64,000 bases of DNA from Margaritifera margaritifera (lineage: Eukaryota > Mollusca > Bivalvia > Unionida > Margaritiferidae). Below are positions 1 through 7,943 of this stretch, one piece after another. The notes below the pieces were generated by a model. That model was not told the origin of the DNA. It saw nothing but the letters and a program-made list of their open reading frames with translations, and did no database searches. The stretch lies in assembly GCA_029931535.1 (NCBI GenBank), contig JAQPZY010001164.1, positions 124,001 to 188,000 on the forward strand, in the 5' to 3' direction. Made by a program: the position numbers and the translations under genes. Numbering within the stretch: the stretch's first letter is position 1; every line of letters starts with the position of its first letter.

Positions 1-308
1 TTGTGTACATAACACAAAATTTATTTCAACAGAGTAAAGCCCATCGAACTATTAGTTTGAATGCTCATTACGTGGTCTTGTTTAAAAGTCCCAGAGACAA
101 ATCTCAAGTACAAGTGTTAGCCAAACAGTTAGGAGCTCCTTGGCTCAATTATGCGTACGACGATGCCACTCAAACCCCTCACGAGTATTTACTCATTGAC
201 TTAAAACCGACCACTCCTGACTATTTGAGATTTCGTGCCAGTATCTTTCACTCTTGGGGTCAAGAAGGTGGTCCTGTCATTTACACGTCCCCTTCAGTCC
301 ATTTTTAA
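1..308 (+). CDS. Polinton packaging ATPase (FtsK/HerA, A32-like), C-terminal end only
   Basis: About 100 residues are open from the left edge to a TAA at 306-308; the start and Walker motifs are outside the window. The segment contains TQNLF, RTISLNAHYVVLFKSPRD and YLLIDLKP, which are characteristic of the C-terminal half of the Polinton genome-packaging ATPase. In related viruses this enzyme drives DNA into preformed capsids. The decayed copy at 35000-35576 (- strand) has the matching region plus the N-terminal Walker A (GLSDSGKT) and Walker B (LIIFID), which supports the call. The next gene starts 63 bp downstream. No break is seen in the visible part. Confidence 0.85.
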   Translation, partial: VYITQNLFQQSKAHRTISLNAHYVVLFKSPRDKSQVQVLAKQLGAPWLNYAYDDATQTPHEYLLIDLKPTTPDYLRFRASIFHSWGQEGGPVIYTSPSVHF

Positions 309-316
309 AAAAAAAC

Positions 317-323
317 TATAAAA
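317..323 (+). promoter_or_regulatory. candidate TATA box before the core-like gene
   Basis: TATAAAA lies in the short gap between the ATPase stop (308) and the ATG at 372, about 50 bp upstream of that start. The gap is A-rich, so chance is possible. A second TATA-like site sits 61 bp before the pX-like gene. Confidence 0.35.
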
Positions 324-371
324 ACAACCTACAGCGTCATTTTTGTCTCACACTCTTTTTGAGAGAAGAAG

Positions 372-1244
372 ATGACTTCCTTTCAATCGCATCCTTCGGC
401 TAAATTGATTCGTGCCTTGTATGGCATTAGTCGTGAAAAAAATGCACAAGTCCGTGCTCATTTGTTAGAAGCGAGTCTGAAAGAAGTGTTACGATGGTTT
501 ACTTTGACAGCACGTCAATTACTTCAAGGTATCATTCACATCCCTCATCAAACTCAACGTTTTTTTCAAAGACATAAATCGGCATTGTCACAACTGGCTG
601 ATCCTAGAATCGATTCACGGACTAAAAAACAAATCATTTTAACTCCTGGTGGAAGTGGTTCTTTAGGAGGGGTTATGATTCGTTCCCTTTTGAAATGGGA
701 TCCTAATGATGCCAAAGCCAAAAAACCCAAATCACCTAAAAAGAAGAAGAAGAAGAAAGTCAGCCAAAAAAAAAAGAAAAGCCCCCAAAAGAAGAAATCC
801 CCAAAGAAAAGTCGTGCCAAGAAGAAGAAGAAAAGAAGTACTTCTGCAACCAGGAAGAAAAAAACACTACCACAACAACAGACCCCATTAGTAACAAGGT
901 CACCTTTTGCGTCCACATCTTCTTCACCTTTTACCATGATGCCTGTCAAACCAGACTTAAGTCCCGTGTTTCCTAATTTAATGCAAAAATGGAAACCTAT
1001 TTCAAAAGTGACCCCGTCGGGACCGTCAACTTCAACTGATTTAGCCATGGCAGCAGCTAGCAATAAAGTACCATCCCCTAAAACCAAAGTCCAAGAAAGA
1101 ACTGGCATCTTACAAAGTTTAGTAGATTTATCCAAACAAGAATTGAGTCGATTTAGTCCTTTGAAAACACCTCAACGTCGAGTCAGACCTGTCGTGAAGT
1201 TGGTACGTCGTGCAGACAATCAGTGGAGACGTGTTCCAGTATAA
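372..1244 (+). CDS. Polinton basic core-like protein with SPKK-type repeats
   Basis: A 290-residue protein. Residues 1-110 form a conserved-looking domain ending in a Gly-rich patch (PGGSGSLGG, about 92-100). Residues 114-165 are almost all Lys, Ser and Pro with repeated SPKK and KSPK units, as in histone H1 tails. The C-terminal third is Ser/Thr/Pro-rich and ends in a short basic stretch. No function is assigned with confidence. The composition suggests a DNA-condensing virion core protein, comparable in role to adenovirus pVII or pV; that is inference. A decayed homologue at 34460-34898 follows an ATPase remnant in the same order. The ATG at 372 follows the purine leader GAGAGAAGAAG. The stop codon overlaps a TATA-like sequence. 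Confidence 0.8.
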   Translation: MTSFQSHPSAKLIRALYGISREKNAQVRAHLLEASLKEVLRWFTLTARQLLQGIIHIPHQTQRFFQRHKSALSQLADPRIDSRTKKQIILTPGGSGSLGGVMIRSLLKWDPNDAKAKKPKSPKKKKKKKVSQKKKKSPQKKKSPKKSRAKKKKKRSTSATRKKKTLPQQQTPLVTRSPFASTSSSPFTMMPVKPDLSPVFPNLMQKWKPISKVTPSGPSTSTDLAMAAASNKVPSPKTKVQERTGILQSLVDLSKQELSRFSPLKTPQRRVRPVVKLVRRADNQWRRVPV

Positions 1245-1248
1245 AATA
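1240..1248 (+). promoter_or_regulatory. candidate TATA box overlapping a stop codon
   Basis: TATAAAATA contains the TAA stop (1242-1244) of the core-like gene and lies 61 bp upstream of the pX-like ATG at 1301. The position suits a promoter for the downstream gene, but no transcript evidence is available. Confidence 0.35.
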
Positions 1249-1300
1249 GAAGGGTACCCTGCTAAAAGACTTCAGACTTGTTTTCTACCGACTAAAAAAG

Positions 1301-1720
1301 ATGGCTCCCAAACATTCACACCACCAAAAAAAGAAGAAAACCACCAAAAAAGGACGACTTCTTCCCCCTCGTCTAGCGAAACATTGGGATGTCTTGTCTG
1401 TCTTGACCAAATCCAAACCTCCCATGCGAAAACAACTCATTCAAACAGCTCCTAAAGAAATCATTGATACCGTGTGTGAATGTTGTTTGAACGTGTTGAA
1501 AGGAACGGTACCTTTGTCCAAGATACAGAAACAAAAATTAGGGAAACATCGGAATGTTCTTCGTCAAATGGTGAAAAAGAAAATACCTCTTCAACAAAAG
1601 AAAAAAATGTTGGTACAACGAGGAGGATTTCTACCTATGCTGTTAGGACCATTGTTAAAAATAGCCGCTCCTTTGTTAGGAACGATTGCTGGACCACTTT
1701 TAGGAGGAGTCATGCGATAA
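1301..1720 (+). CDS. Polinton pX/Mu-like small basic protein with hydrophobic C-terminus
   Basis: A 139-residue protein. It has a His/Lys-rich N-terminus (1-25) and a central helical region with paired cysteines (IIDTVCECC, about 54-62). A basic segment (KKKMLVQRGG, 100-109) leads into a hydrophobic Gly/Pro/Leu tail (110-136, for example LPMLLGPLL). The VQRGGFLP junction followed by a hydrophobic tail recurs in Polintons and adintoviruses and has been compared with adenovirus pX/pVI core or membrane-active peptides. The exact role here is inferred. Translation most likely starts at the ATG at 1301, preceded by ACTAAAAAAG. The frame is intact. The gene lies between the lysine-rich protein and an acidic unknown protein. 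Confidence 0.75.
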   Translation: MAPKHSHHQKKKKTTKKGRLLPPRLAKHWDVLSVLTKSKPPMRKQLIQTAPKEIIDTVCECCLNVLKGTVPLSKIQKQKLGKHRNVLRQMVKKKIPLQQKKKMLVQRGGFLPMLLGPLLKIAAPLLGTIAGPLLGGVMR

Positions 1721-1787
1721 AAAAAAGAAGATAAAAAGGACCACCCTTCTCTGAAAAGACCACACCTTTTTGGTACCTTTGAATGAA

Positions 1788-2396
1788 ATGGAAGGACGAA
1801 AACTGACTTTAGTACCTTACAAACGATGGATGGAATTTCATCGTTGGAACGAACAACGGATACCTCATTTACCACCCAATCCTAATCTTAACGAAATGTC
1901 TCAGTTACAACAAGAATTACAATCCCTGATGGAACAAAACAATGTGTCTGAAACAGAAAAAACCCAACGGTACGGTCAACTTTTACAACGTCTACAACTC
2001 TTTCGCCAAAAAGCAGTCGACGAAACAGCTTCACCCACTCTGAGAGATTTTAAGGCTCTGATGAAAAGCGAACCTAATGTGACCATCAAAAAAGAAAAAG
2101 AAGAAGAAGAAGAAGAAGAAGAAGAAGAAGAAGAGTTTTTACTAACTCCACCTCTTAAAAAAATAAAAAAGTTAGCCACCCCAGATTGGATAAAAAAGAA
2201 AAGGTCTACCCCTTTATCCTCAGAAAATAAAAAGAAAGAAGTAAAGAAAGAAGTCAAAACAGAACCGATGACCCCTGATGATCGAACTCCCTCTTCATTT
2301 ACCCCAGTAGCACGTCGGACACGTAAACAACAACAATCCAAAAAGATACCTCACGAAGAAAAGAGTATTGGAACTTGGTTAACTTATTCTTCTTGA
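1788..2396 (+). CDS. Polinton conserved protein of unknown function (KLTLVPYKRW family)
   Basis: An uninterrupted frame of 202 residues from the ATG at 1788; an upstream in-frame TTG at 1770 is unlikely to be used in a eukaryote. The N-terminus carries KLTLVPYKRW, followed by a predicted helical stretch rich in Gln, Glu and Leu (about 35-80). A long Glu run (about 110-120, encoded by GAA repeats) and a Lys/Pro/Ser-rich C-terminal half follow. Proteins starting with this kind of LVPY motif commonly sit next to the pX-like gene in Polintons, but their role is not established. A scaffold or core function is speculative. The stop is 12 bp before the integrase ATG. Confidence 0.7.
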   Translation: MEGRKLTLVPYKRWMEFHRWNEQRIPHLPPNPNLNEMSQLQQELQSLMEQNNVSETEKTQRYGQLLQRLQLFRQKAVDETASPTLRDFKALMKSEPNVTIKKEKEEEEEEEEEEEEFLLTPPLKKIKKLATPDWIKKKRSTPLSSENKKKEVKKEVKTEPMTPDDRTPSSFTPVARRTRKQQQSKKIPHEEKSIGTWLTYSS

Positions 2397-2408
2397 GGAA
2401 AAAAAATC

Positions 2409-3538
2409 ATGGAGAAACTGTTAGCTACCATTTATTACAATCCTGGTCATGCTGCTGGTTACGGAGGAGTTCAAAAATTATATCGAGCTGCTAAAAGTCA
2501 ATTGAAAAGTGTACGTTTGCCTGAAGTACGACGATGGTTACAAGAACAATCAACGTACACGTTACACAAACCCATTCGACGTAAATTTTCTAGAAGTACT
2601 ACTCAAGTGGAAGGGATCGATCATCAATGGCAAGCCGATTAGCGGATGTCTCTCATTTAGCTACTTACAATCGTGGTTACAAATATTTGTTTTGTGTCAT
2701 TGATGTGTTTTCCAAATATGCTTGGTTCGTGCCTTTGACTTCTAAAAGCAGTACCGAATTGGTACGAGCCTTAAAATTGGTCTTGAAACAAAGTGGACGT
2801 CAACCTTTACGATGGCAAACGGACAAAGGTACCGAATTTCTAAACCAAGCTTTTCAAAAAGAATTGAAACAAAGACACATTCATTTTTTTACGACCGAAA
2901 ATCCTGAAACCAAAGCCAGTATCGTGGAACGTTTTCAAAGAACTTTGAAAGAACGCATGTGGAAATATTTTACACATCAACATACTCTCAAGTACATCGA
3001 CGTGTTACCTCGTTTGGTCAAAGCGTACAATCAATCGTACCATCGTAGTATTGGATGTACCCCCGAACAGGTCAGCCCTGAAAACGAAGTGTCTGTGTTT
3101 GATAAATTATTCGGTTCACCCCAGCAGACCAAAAAAAAGAAGAAAAAGAAAACACCTTTGTTGAAGTTATTAAAGACGGGAGATTGGGTTCGCATCGGAA
3201 AAACCAAACGTACTTTTGACAAAGGTTATTTACCTAACTGGACTACCGAATTGTTTCGTGTCACTACCCCCGTCCGTGGACGTGATCCTCCCGTCTATAA
3301 ATTGGAAGACATGCACGGTGAAGTTCTCAAAGGAACATTTTACTTGCCTGAGTTACAACGAGTGACTAAAAAAGAAGATACCTTGTACGACATCGAAAGC
3401 ATTCTCGAACAAAGAACACGCAAAGTAGGTAAACGACGAGTAGAAGAAGTCAAAGTACGTTGGAAAGGATATCCCCCTAGTTTTGATTCTTGGATTGCAG
3501 CTTCTCAAGTCGTCGACTATAAAAAGAAAAAGAAGTAA
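2409..3538 (+). pseudogene. Polinton DDE integrase with C-terminal chromodomain, frameshifted
   Basis: Retrovirus-type integrase in two overlapping frames. The first (2409-2642) carries the N-terminal region (YGGVQKLYRAAK) and ends just after the first catalytic Asp in WQAD. The second frame, -1 relative to the first, continues the RNase H core: second Asp in WQTDKGTEF and the Glu in IVERF about 35 residues later. A chromodomain occupies the last ~55 residues (YDIESIL, VRWKGYP, DSW). The break lies at about 2632-2643 and equals loss of one base. No slippery heptamer is seen, and the decayed copy at 34040-34452 is in frame at this point, so this is a mutation and not programmed shifting. Its family role is inserting the element into host DNA; the chromodomain may guide targeting. 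Confidence 0.9.
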
Positions 3539-3547
3539 ACTCACAAC

Positions 3548-3997
3548 ATGCCATTCAACACAGTAGCCACCCAGACGACTTCAACGACTCCTTCACAGAG
3601 TTCTTCTCTTCAAGAATTACAAAAACAACCACTTTGGGTGTGGTGCGGAGAACGTGTGCCTAAAAATCAAATCGTCTTTTTCTGCCAAATCTTTGTAGTG
3701 TATTGTGTCATCGGAGCAGCTATTGCCAATTTGAGTTTACAACAAGGAGACAAACAATTGTGGACCATTTTACTGAGCAGTTGCATCGGTTATCTTTTAC
3801 CCAGTCCCTCTTTGAAATTTACGACGACAGACAACAGCAGCCATAGCAACAACCACGCTAGTTCGACCAACGCCAGTTCACCTTCTTCTTCGTCCAGTCA
3901 CCACCACAATACCAATTCTCTTTTGGAACCTTTTGAACATCATTCTTCTGTTCATTTGAGTGACTCCTCGGACACCAGAACCACCTTAGAACTATGA
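3548..3997 (+). CDS. Polinton two-transmembrane protein
   Basis: A 149-residue protein. Residues 28-40 carry a conserved-looking CGERVPKN motif. They are followed by a hydrophobic helix (about 41-62), a short polar loop, and a second hydrophobic segment (about 70-86, LWTILLSSCIGYLLP). Residues 93-149 are rich in Ser, Thr, His and Asn and look disordered. The CGERVPKN-plus-two-helices arrangement recurs in Polinton late modules, but I know of no assigned function. A virion or host membrane protein is the obvious inference. Its stop overlaps the minor capsid ATG (ATGA at 3994-3997), suggesting coupled expression or simple compaction. Confidence 0.75.
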   Translation: MPFNTVATQTTSTTPSQSSSLQELQKQPLWVWCGERVPKNQIVFFCQIFVVYCVIGAAIANLSLQQGDKQLWTILLSSCIGYLLPSPSLKFTTTDNSSHSNNHASSTNASSPSSSSSHHHNTNSLLEPFEHHSSVHLSDSSDTRTTLEL

Positions 3998-4961
3998 ATG
4001 ACCAATTTTATTTAACTTTACCCAGTGACAGTTCCATGGATGTGTTTTCCCAACAACAAATTATGTTGTTTCACGGCCAAATTACCTCAGGCCTTCCAAT
4101 TGGATCACGACGCTCATTGGGAAGTGGCTTTGGTAGAAATCATTCATCCTACGCAAATCAAGAATGTGTCTGGAAATCAAACCATTTTTGACGTAGCAAT
4201 CTATAACGAAAAAGTGCAAAAAGAGTTGGACGCTCATGATCCTGAAATTGGGAAAAAAATGAGTTCAAAAACTGACAATACTCCCTACTCGACCTATCGC
4301 ATGAGAATTCCTGAAGGGTATTATTTTAGTGCTCAACATTTGGTGGAGACGATTGCGGCCGTCTTCGAAGCCCAATTTGGCAAAGCCTTGGAAAAAAAAC
4401 CAAAAATGGGTAGAGATCAAATACCATCCTGTGGCACGCCGTATCTGGATACAATTTTTGAAAGGGCATGAGGGAAAGCCATTCGACGAGAAAGAAGACA
4501 AACACTTACCCGCGCACGAAAGAAAATTCATGACCATCGGTTTTTCTGCTGGGTTGTTTGATATTTTGGGTGGAAATAAAAAGTATCATGGTGAACGAAC
4601 AATCCACACCAACACAGATTTCGGAGAGGCTTTTCGCACCCCTATCGAATTGAACGTTGGACTGAATTTAATGTTTGTGTACTCCGATGTGGTGGAGTAC
4701 AACGTGGTGGGTCACACAGCTGCTCCCTTACTGAGAGTAATTCCTTTCAAAGTGGATACTGCTGCTGGTGCGTACGAAGAAGGTGGAAACACGTTTCACG
4801 TTCACCGTGAATTTGTACATCCTCATTATCTTCCAGTCAGTAAATCGTATTTTGACAGTGTCAACATTAGTACAAAAGGAGATTTGGGGCAAGATGTGCC
4901 ATTCATTGACAAAGGAAAAGTCACGGTGAAACTACATTTTCGAAAAAAACAAGTTCTCTAA
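3994..4961 (+). pseudogene. Polinton minor capsid (penton-like) protein, two frameshifts
   Basis: Three consecutive frames together cover a single jelly-roll minor capsid protein. Frame one (from ATG 3994) has FYLTLPSDSSM. Frame two carries FTAKLP and EVALVEIIHP. Frame three runs to 4961 with GFSAGLFDILG, NVGLNLMFVYSDVVEYNVVG and a basic C-terminus. Both switches are +1: the first between about 4045 and 4075, the second most likely at the A8 tract 4392-4399. In the family this protein forms the pentameric vertices. It overlaps the preceding gene by 4 bp and precedes the pVI-like gene. A remnant with the same EVALVEIIHP block lies at 33600-34035 (- strand). The A8 break could be an assembly error. 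Confidence 0.85.
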
Positions 4962-4992
4962 CGAATTGTAACTAACCTCCCAAACTAAAAAA

Positions 4993-5440
4993 ATGTATCC
5001 AGTGTACCAAGGAGTGGCTCGACAACGAGGACATGGTTTAGGAGATATGTTAAAATCGGCTTTTCGGACGGTAGCTCCTATTTTGAAACCGATGGTGACT
5101 CGAGGATTTCATGCCTGAAAAGATGCCGCTTTGACACAAGGAAAAGAATTTTTGCAAAATGTCCTCATCGACAAACAAAATCCTAAAGAAGCTTTTATGA
5201 GAGCAGGCAAAAATGTGTTGATGACCACTGGTAAAGATCTTTTAGGCCTCCAAGAAAATCCTATAAATACGCTTCACGCTTCAGACCCTGGCATTACTTC
5301 ACAGCAGCAAGGACAAGGTAGAAAGAGACGACAACAACGTCTAAATCCTTTCAAAGTTCATAAAAAAAACACACGGCAGTTCCAAAAAGAATAAGAAAAG
5401 AAGAAGAACTGGTAGAGAATTAGACGTGTTTGATTATTAA
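4993..5440 (+). pseudogene. Polinton pVI-like basic protein, nonsense plus probable frameshift
   Basis: The frame starts at ATG 4993 after CTAAAAAA and reads MYPVYQGVARQRGHGLG, a typical N-terminus of a small Polinton virion protein. An amphipathic segment follows (LKSAFRTVAPILKPM). A TGA at 5116-5118 interrupts it. The frame continues to a stop at 5394, but a very basic tail ending in DVFDY and a TAA at 5438-5440 lies in the +1 frame, with an A8 tract (5362-5369) at the probable switch. The overall design resembles adenovirus pVI or pX-type internal proteins; that role is inferred. It sits between the minor and major capsid genes. Confidence 0.7.
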
Positions 5441-5451
5441 TAACTGTGAAA

Positions 5452-6804
5452 ATGATGCACCGAGATTCTTGCGAATGTACCAAGTCAGAACTGGATATGT
5501 TTTCTATGCCTCCCACCATGATGACGATGCAAGAATCCCAATGGGTGGAATTTCATCCTGTATCGTCTTTGACGGAATCAGCTCCTATCGAATTTGAAAT
5601 CAAAGGACAAACCGAAGATTACATCGATCTGAACAACAGTTACTTGTACCTGAAACTTCAAGTACAAAAAAATGACAACACCCTTCCTGGGGAAGCTGCC
5701 CGAGTGGCACCCGTCAATAATTTCATGCATTCCTTGTTCAGCGGAGTAGATTTGTATTTGAATAACAAACTGGTCAGCAGCAGTTTGGATACTTACCCTT
5801 ACCGTGCTTATTTGGAAAATCTCTTGACGTACGGAAAAGAAGCCAAGAACACTCATCTGGATGCTTCGGTGGTCTGGAAACCTGACACCTCGGAAAAGTT
5901 CAACGACACAGAGCTGTCAGTACCGGCGAAGACTTCTGCTAATGATGGTGATCCTATAATTCCAGCAGTCCCTCACAATGTGGGATTCAACGACCGTCGA
6001 AAGAAAATCAGACGAAGTTTAGAACTGATGGATCGTTTGCATTTGGACATGTGGTTGCAAGACAAGTATTTGTTGAACGGAGTAGATGTACGCCTGAGAC
6101 TGAATCGCAGTAGTGCCGCCTTCCATTTGATGGCTCATGCTAACGAGTGGAAAACCAAAATCCAAGAAGCCAAACTTTACGTGCGACGTGTAGAAGTCTT
6201 ACCAAAAGTAGTCAATGACATCAGTCAATCCTTGAGCAGAACCACTGCTAAGTATCCTGTGCGACGAGTGGAAGTGAAAACCTTTACCATAGCCGCTGGA
6301 CTCCGATCCAAAGTCGAAGATCACATCTTCCAAGGACAGCTCCCCAAACGTTTGCTGATTGGCATCGTCAGTAATGCAGCCCTCAACGGAGTCCACGATC
6401 AGAATCCGTTCGAGTTTAAACACTACAACGTCTCCAAGATAGAAGTCAGTCGAGATGGTAAGACCTTGTGTACCAGACCTTTTGAACCTAACTTTAGCGA
6501 CGGCCATAAAAATTACTTGCGATCTTACCTGAGCCTGTTTGAAGCCACGGGACAGTTAGGGCGCGACACCAGCCACGGCATTTCGTACGACGATTATGCA
6601 GGAGGGTATGCTTTGTGGGGTTTTGATTTCACTCCGGACCAAGGCAGCGATGAAGGACATTTCCACCCTATAAAATCAGGCCCACTTCGTGTGGAACTTC
6701 AGTTTGCAGATCCTCTACCCGACACAGTGAACGTCGTCTTGTATGCAGAATTTGATAATACTCTAGAGATCAACAGTTTGAGAGAAGTGATTCTAGACTA
6801 TTAG
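5452..6804 (+). CDS. Polinton major capsid protein (double jelly-roll, hexon-like)
   Basis: An intact 450-residue frame. I choose ATG 5452 over the in-frame GTG at 5446. The N-terminus MMHRDSCECTKSELDMFSMP is the usual opening of Polinton capsid proteins. It is followed by WVEFHPVSSLTESAPIEF, VNNFMHSLFSGVDLYLN and YPYRAYLENLLTYG, and later a second domain with a C-terminal strand-rich end (NVVLYAEFDNTLEINSLREV). Family members form double jelly-roll trimers that build the icosahedral shell. No stop or frameshift is present, unlike its two upstream neighbours. The gap to the next ATG (6819) is 14 bp of purine-rich DNA. Confidence 0.93.
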   Translation: MMHRDSCECTKSELDMFSMPPTMMTMQESQWVEFHPVSSLTESAPIEFEIKGQTEDYIDLNNSYLYLKLQVQKNDNTLPGEAARVAPVNNFMHSLFSGVDLYLNNKLVSSSLDTYPYRAYLENLLTYGKEAKNTHLDASVVWKPDTSEKFNDTELSVPAKTSANDGDPIIPAVPHNVGFNDRRKKIRRSLELMDRLHLDMWLQDKYLLNGVDVRLRLNRSSAAFHLMAHANEWKTKIQEAKLYVRRVEVLPKVVNDISQSLSRTTAKYPVRRVEVKTFTIAAGLRSKVEDHIFQGQLPKRLLIGIVSNAALNGVHDQNPFEFKHYNVSKIEVSRDGKTLCTRPFEPNFSDGHKNYLRSYLSLFEATGQLGRDTSHGISYDDYAGGYALWGFDFTPDQGSDEGHFHPIKSGPLRVELQFADPLPDTVNVVLYAEFDNTLEINSLREVILDY

Positions 6805-6818
6805 AAGAAGAAAAAAAG

Positions 6819-7352
6819 ATGCAACACGTAGAAGAAGAACCTATGGAAATAGATCAGGAATTTTGTGAGAAGTCACAAACTACCACAAATGATGATGATG
6901 ACGAAGTCATTCATTCAGAACCTAAAACCGAGTTTACTGGATTTATTTCTCGATGGCCAGAACAAGAAAAACAGTTAGTGTCCTGTTATGCTCAGGAATT
7001 GAGTAAAATCATTAACAGTCTAGTCCAAGAACAATGTCATGGATGTCAAATCGATCATCCTAGTCAGATACAACACGACCAATGTATGATGATGACAGGC
7101 GAAGAAAAATTGGATGAATATTTAGAAACGGCCTGGACACAACTCTCGGACGAAAAAGTGTTGAGACAATGGTATAAAGACTTGGTGAATTCTTCTTTTC
7201 CTCCTCCACTTACTCTTCTGGAGATCAGACGCATCGAAGGGCTCATTCAACAGAGTGCAGAACCTATCCGACGTGAATATTCGTGGAATTACAAGACAGA
7301 TCAATTCAAGTTTAAAGTCAGGTCTACATTGGTGACCCATTATTTCCATTGA
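6819..7352 (+). CDS. Polinton conserved Cys/His protein of unknown function
   Basis: A 177-residue protein. It has an acidic N-terminus with an Asp run (25-29), then a helical region and a compact CHGCQIDHPSQIQHDQC block (C73, C76, H80, H86, C89) that could bind zinc. The C-terminal half is alpha-helical in appearance, ending VTHYFH. A C-x2-C-x3-HPSQ-like block is a recurrent signature of a Polinton protein encoded near the protease, without an established role. The start codon follows a run of purines (TTAGAAGAAGAAAAAAAG). The frame is intact. The next start is 21 bp downstream. Confidence 0.7.
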   Translation: MQHVEEEPMEIDQEFCEKSQTTTNDDDDEVIHSEPKTEFTGFISRWPEQEKQLVSCYAQELSKIINSLVQEQCHGCQIDHPSQIQHDQCMMMTGEEKLDEYLETAWTQLSDEKVLRQWYKDLVNSSFPPPLTLLEIRRIEGLIQQSAEPIRREYSWNYKTDQFKFKVRSTLVTHYFH

Positions 7353-7373
7353 AGAAAAAAAAGAAGAAAAATA

Positions 7374-7943
7374 ATGGATACCAGGGAACTTCATTACTTA
7401 TTGAATCGAAGTTCCTATACTTCTTCTTGGAATCCTGTGGTATGTGCTAAAGATGAACTACCTCATCGTAAGCCGAAAAACGTTCATGCTTATGTCATCA
7501 ATACTGACGACAGTCATCTACCAGGAACCCATTGGATTGCCGTGTACTTTCCCAACGATCACTGTGTGGAATATTTTGATTCTTATGGATTACCTCCTTT
7601 GGAAAAAGACATCATCGAGTTTATGAGAAGAAATGCCATCTCAACTCAATTCAATAATGTGAGACTACAAGGATCAGATTCTATGGTGTGTGGACAATAT
7701 TGTGTTCATTATCTTCATCAACGCAGTCTTGGATATTCCTTAGAACATTTACTGACTTATTTTGATAGTGACTATGTTCGAAATGATGCTAAAGTACAAC
7801 AATGGTTTTGTCAACGTTATGGTTATCTCTTGTCTTTAGCTCACAATCGTAGTGTACATCAAAATGATGATGTAGATGTAGAAAGTTTAACATTTACTTT
7901 ACCTTCCCAACGTTGTCAACCTTGTAAATATGTTCCTGTTTGA
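7374..7943 (+). CDS. Adenain-like cysteine protease (Polinton maturation protease)
   Basis: An intact 189-residue frame from ATG 7374. Catalytic residues of the adenovirus-protease fold are all visible: His53 in GTHW, Asp69 in YFDSYG, Gln99 in RLQGSDS (oxyanion) and Cys110 in VCGQYC. In the family it cleaves capsid and core precursors during virion maturation. Likely substrates here are the neighbouring pVI-like and core-like proteins, which is an inference. The Asn/Asp-rich segment and basic C-terminus after residue 150 are less conserved in appearance. It is the last gene of the element before about 900 bp of non-coding AT-rich DNA. Confidence 0.92.
   Translation: MDTRELHYLLNRSSYTSSWNPVVCAKDELPHRKPKNVHAYVINTDDSHLPGTHWIAVYFPNDHCVEYFDSYGLPPLEKDIIEFMRRNAISTQFNNVRLQGSDSMVCGQYCVHYLHQRSLGYSLEHLLTYFDSDYVRNDAKVQQWFCQRYGYLLSLAHNRSVHQNDDVDVESLTFTLPSQRCQPCKYVPV

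Larger units (their letters stand above)
1..7943 (+). mobile_element. Maverick/Polinton (adintovirus-like) element, right part; left end outside window
   Basis: Eleven co-oriented genes lie almost end to end: packaging ATPase C-terminus, basic core-like protein, pX-like protein, acidic protein, DDE integrase with chromodomain, two-TM protein, minor capsid, pVI-like protein, double jelly-roll major capsid, Cys/His protein and adenain-like protease. This gene set defines Polintons, which are virus-like self-synthesising transposons. DNA polymerase B and the left terminal repeat must lie outside the left edge. Three genes are broken: integrase by one frameshift, minor capsid by two, and the pVI-like gene by a stop and a probable frameshift. 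The element is therefore a recently inactivated copy. The right terminal repeat cannot be fixed without the left end; the coding part stops at 7943. The related remnant at 33600-39010 is much more decayed. Confidence 0.9.

Noticed and set aside
566..1135. 189-codon minus-strand reading frame
   Set aside because: It is the antisense of the lysine-rich tract (poly-Phe) of the core-like gene and has no independent support.
1976..2341. 121-codon minus-strand reading frame with a poly-Ser run
   Set aside because: Antisense of the GAA-encoded Glu run in the acidic protein.
4385..4402. Programmed -1 frameshift at AAAAAAAAC in the minor capsid gene
   Set aside because: The A-AAA-AAC heptamer is a known slippery type, but the frame change required here is +1, so a one-base length error or mutation is more likely.
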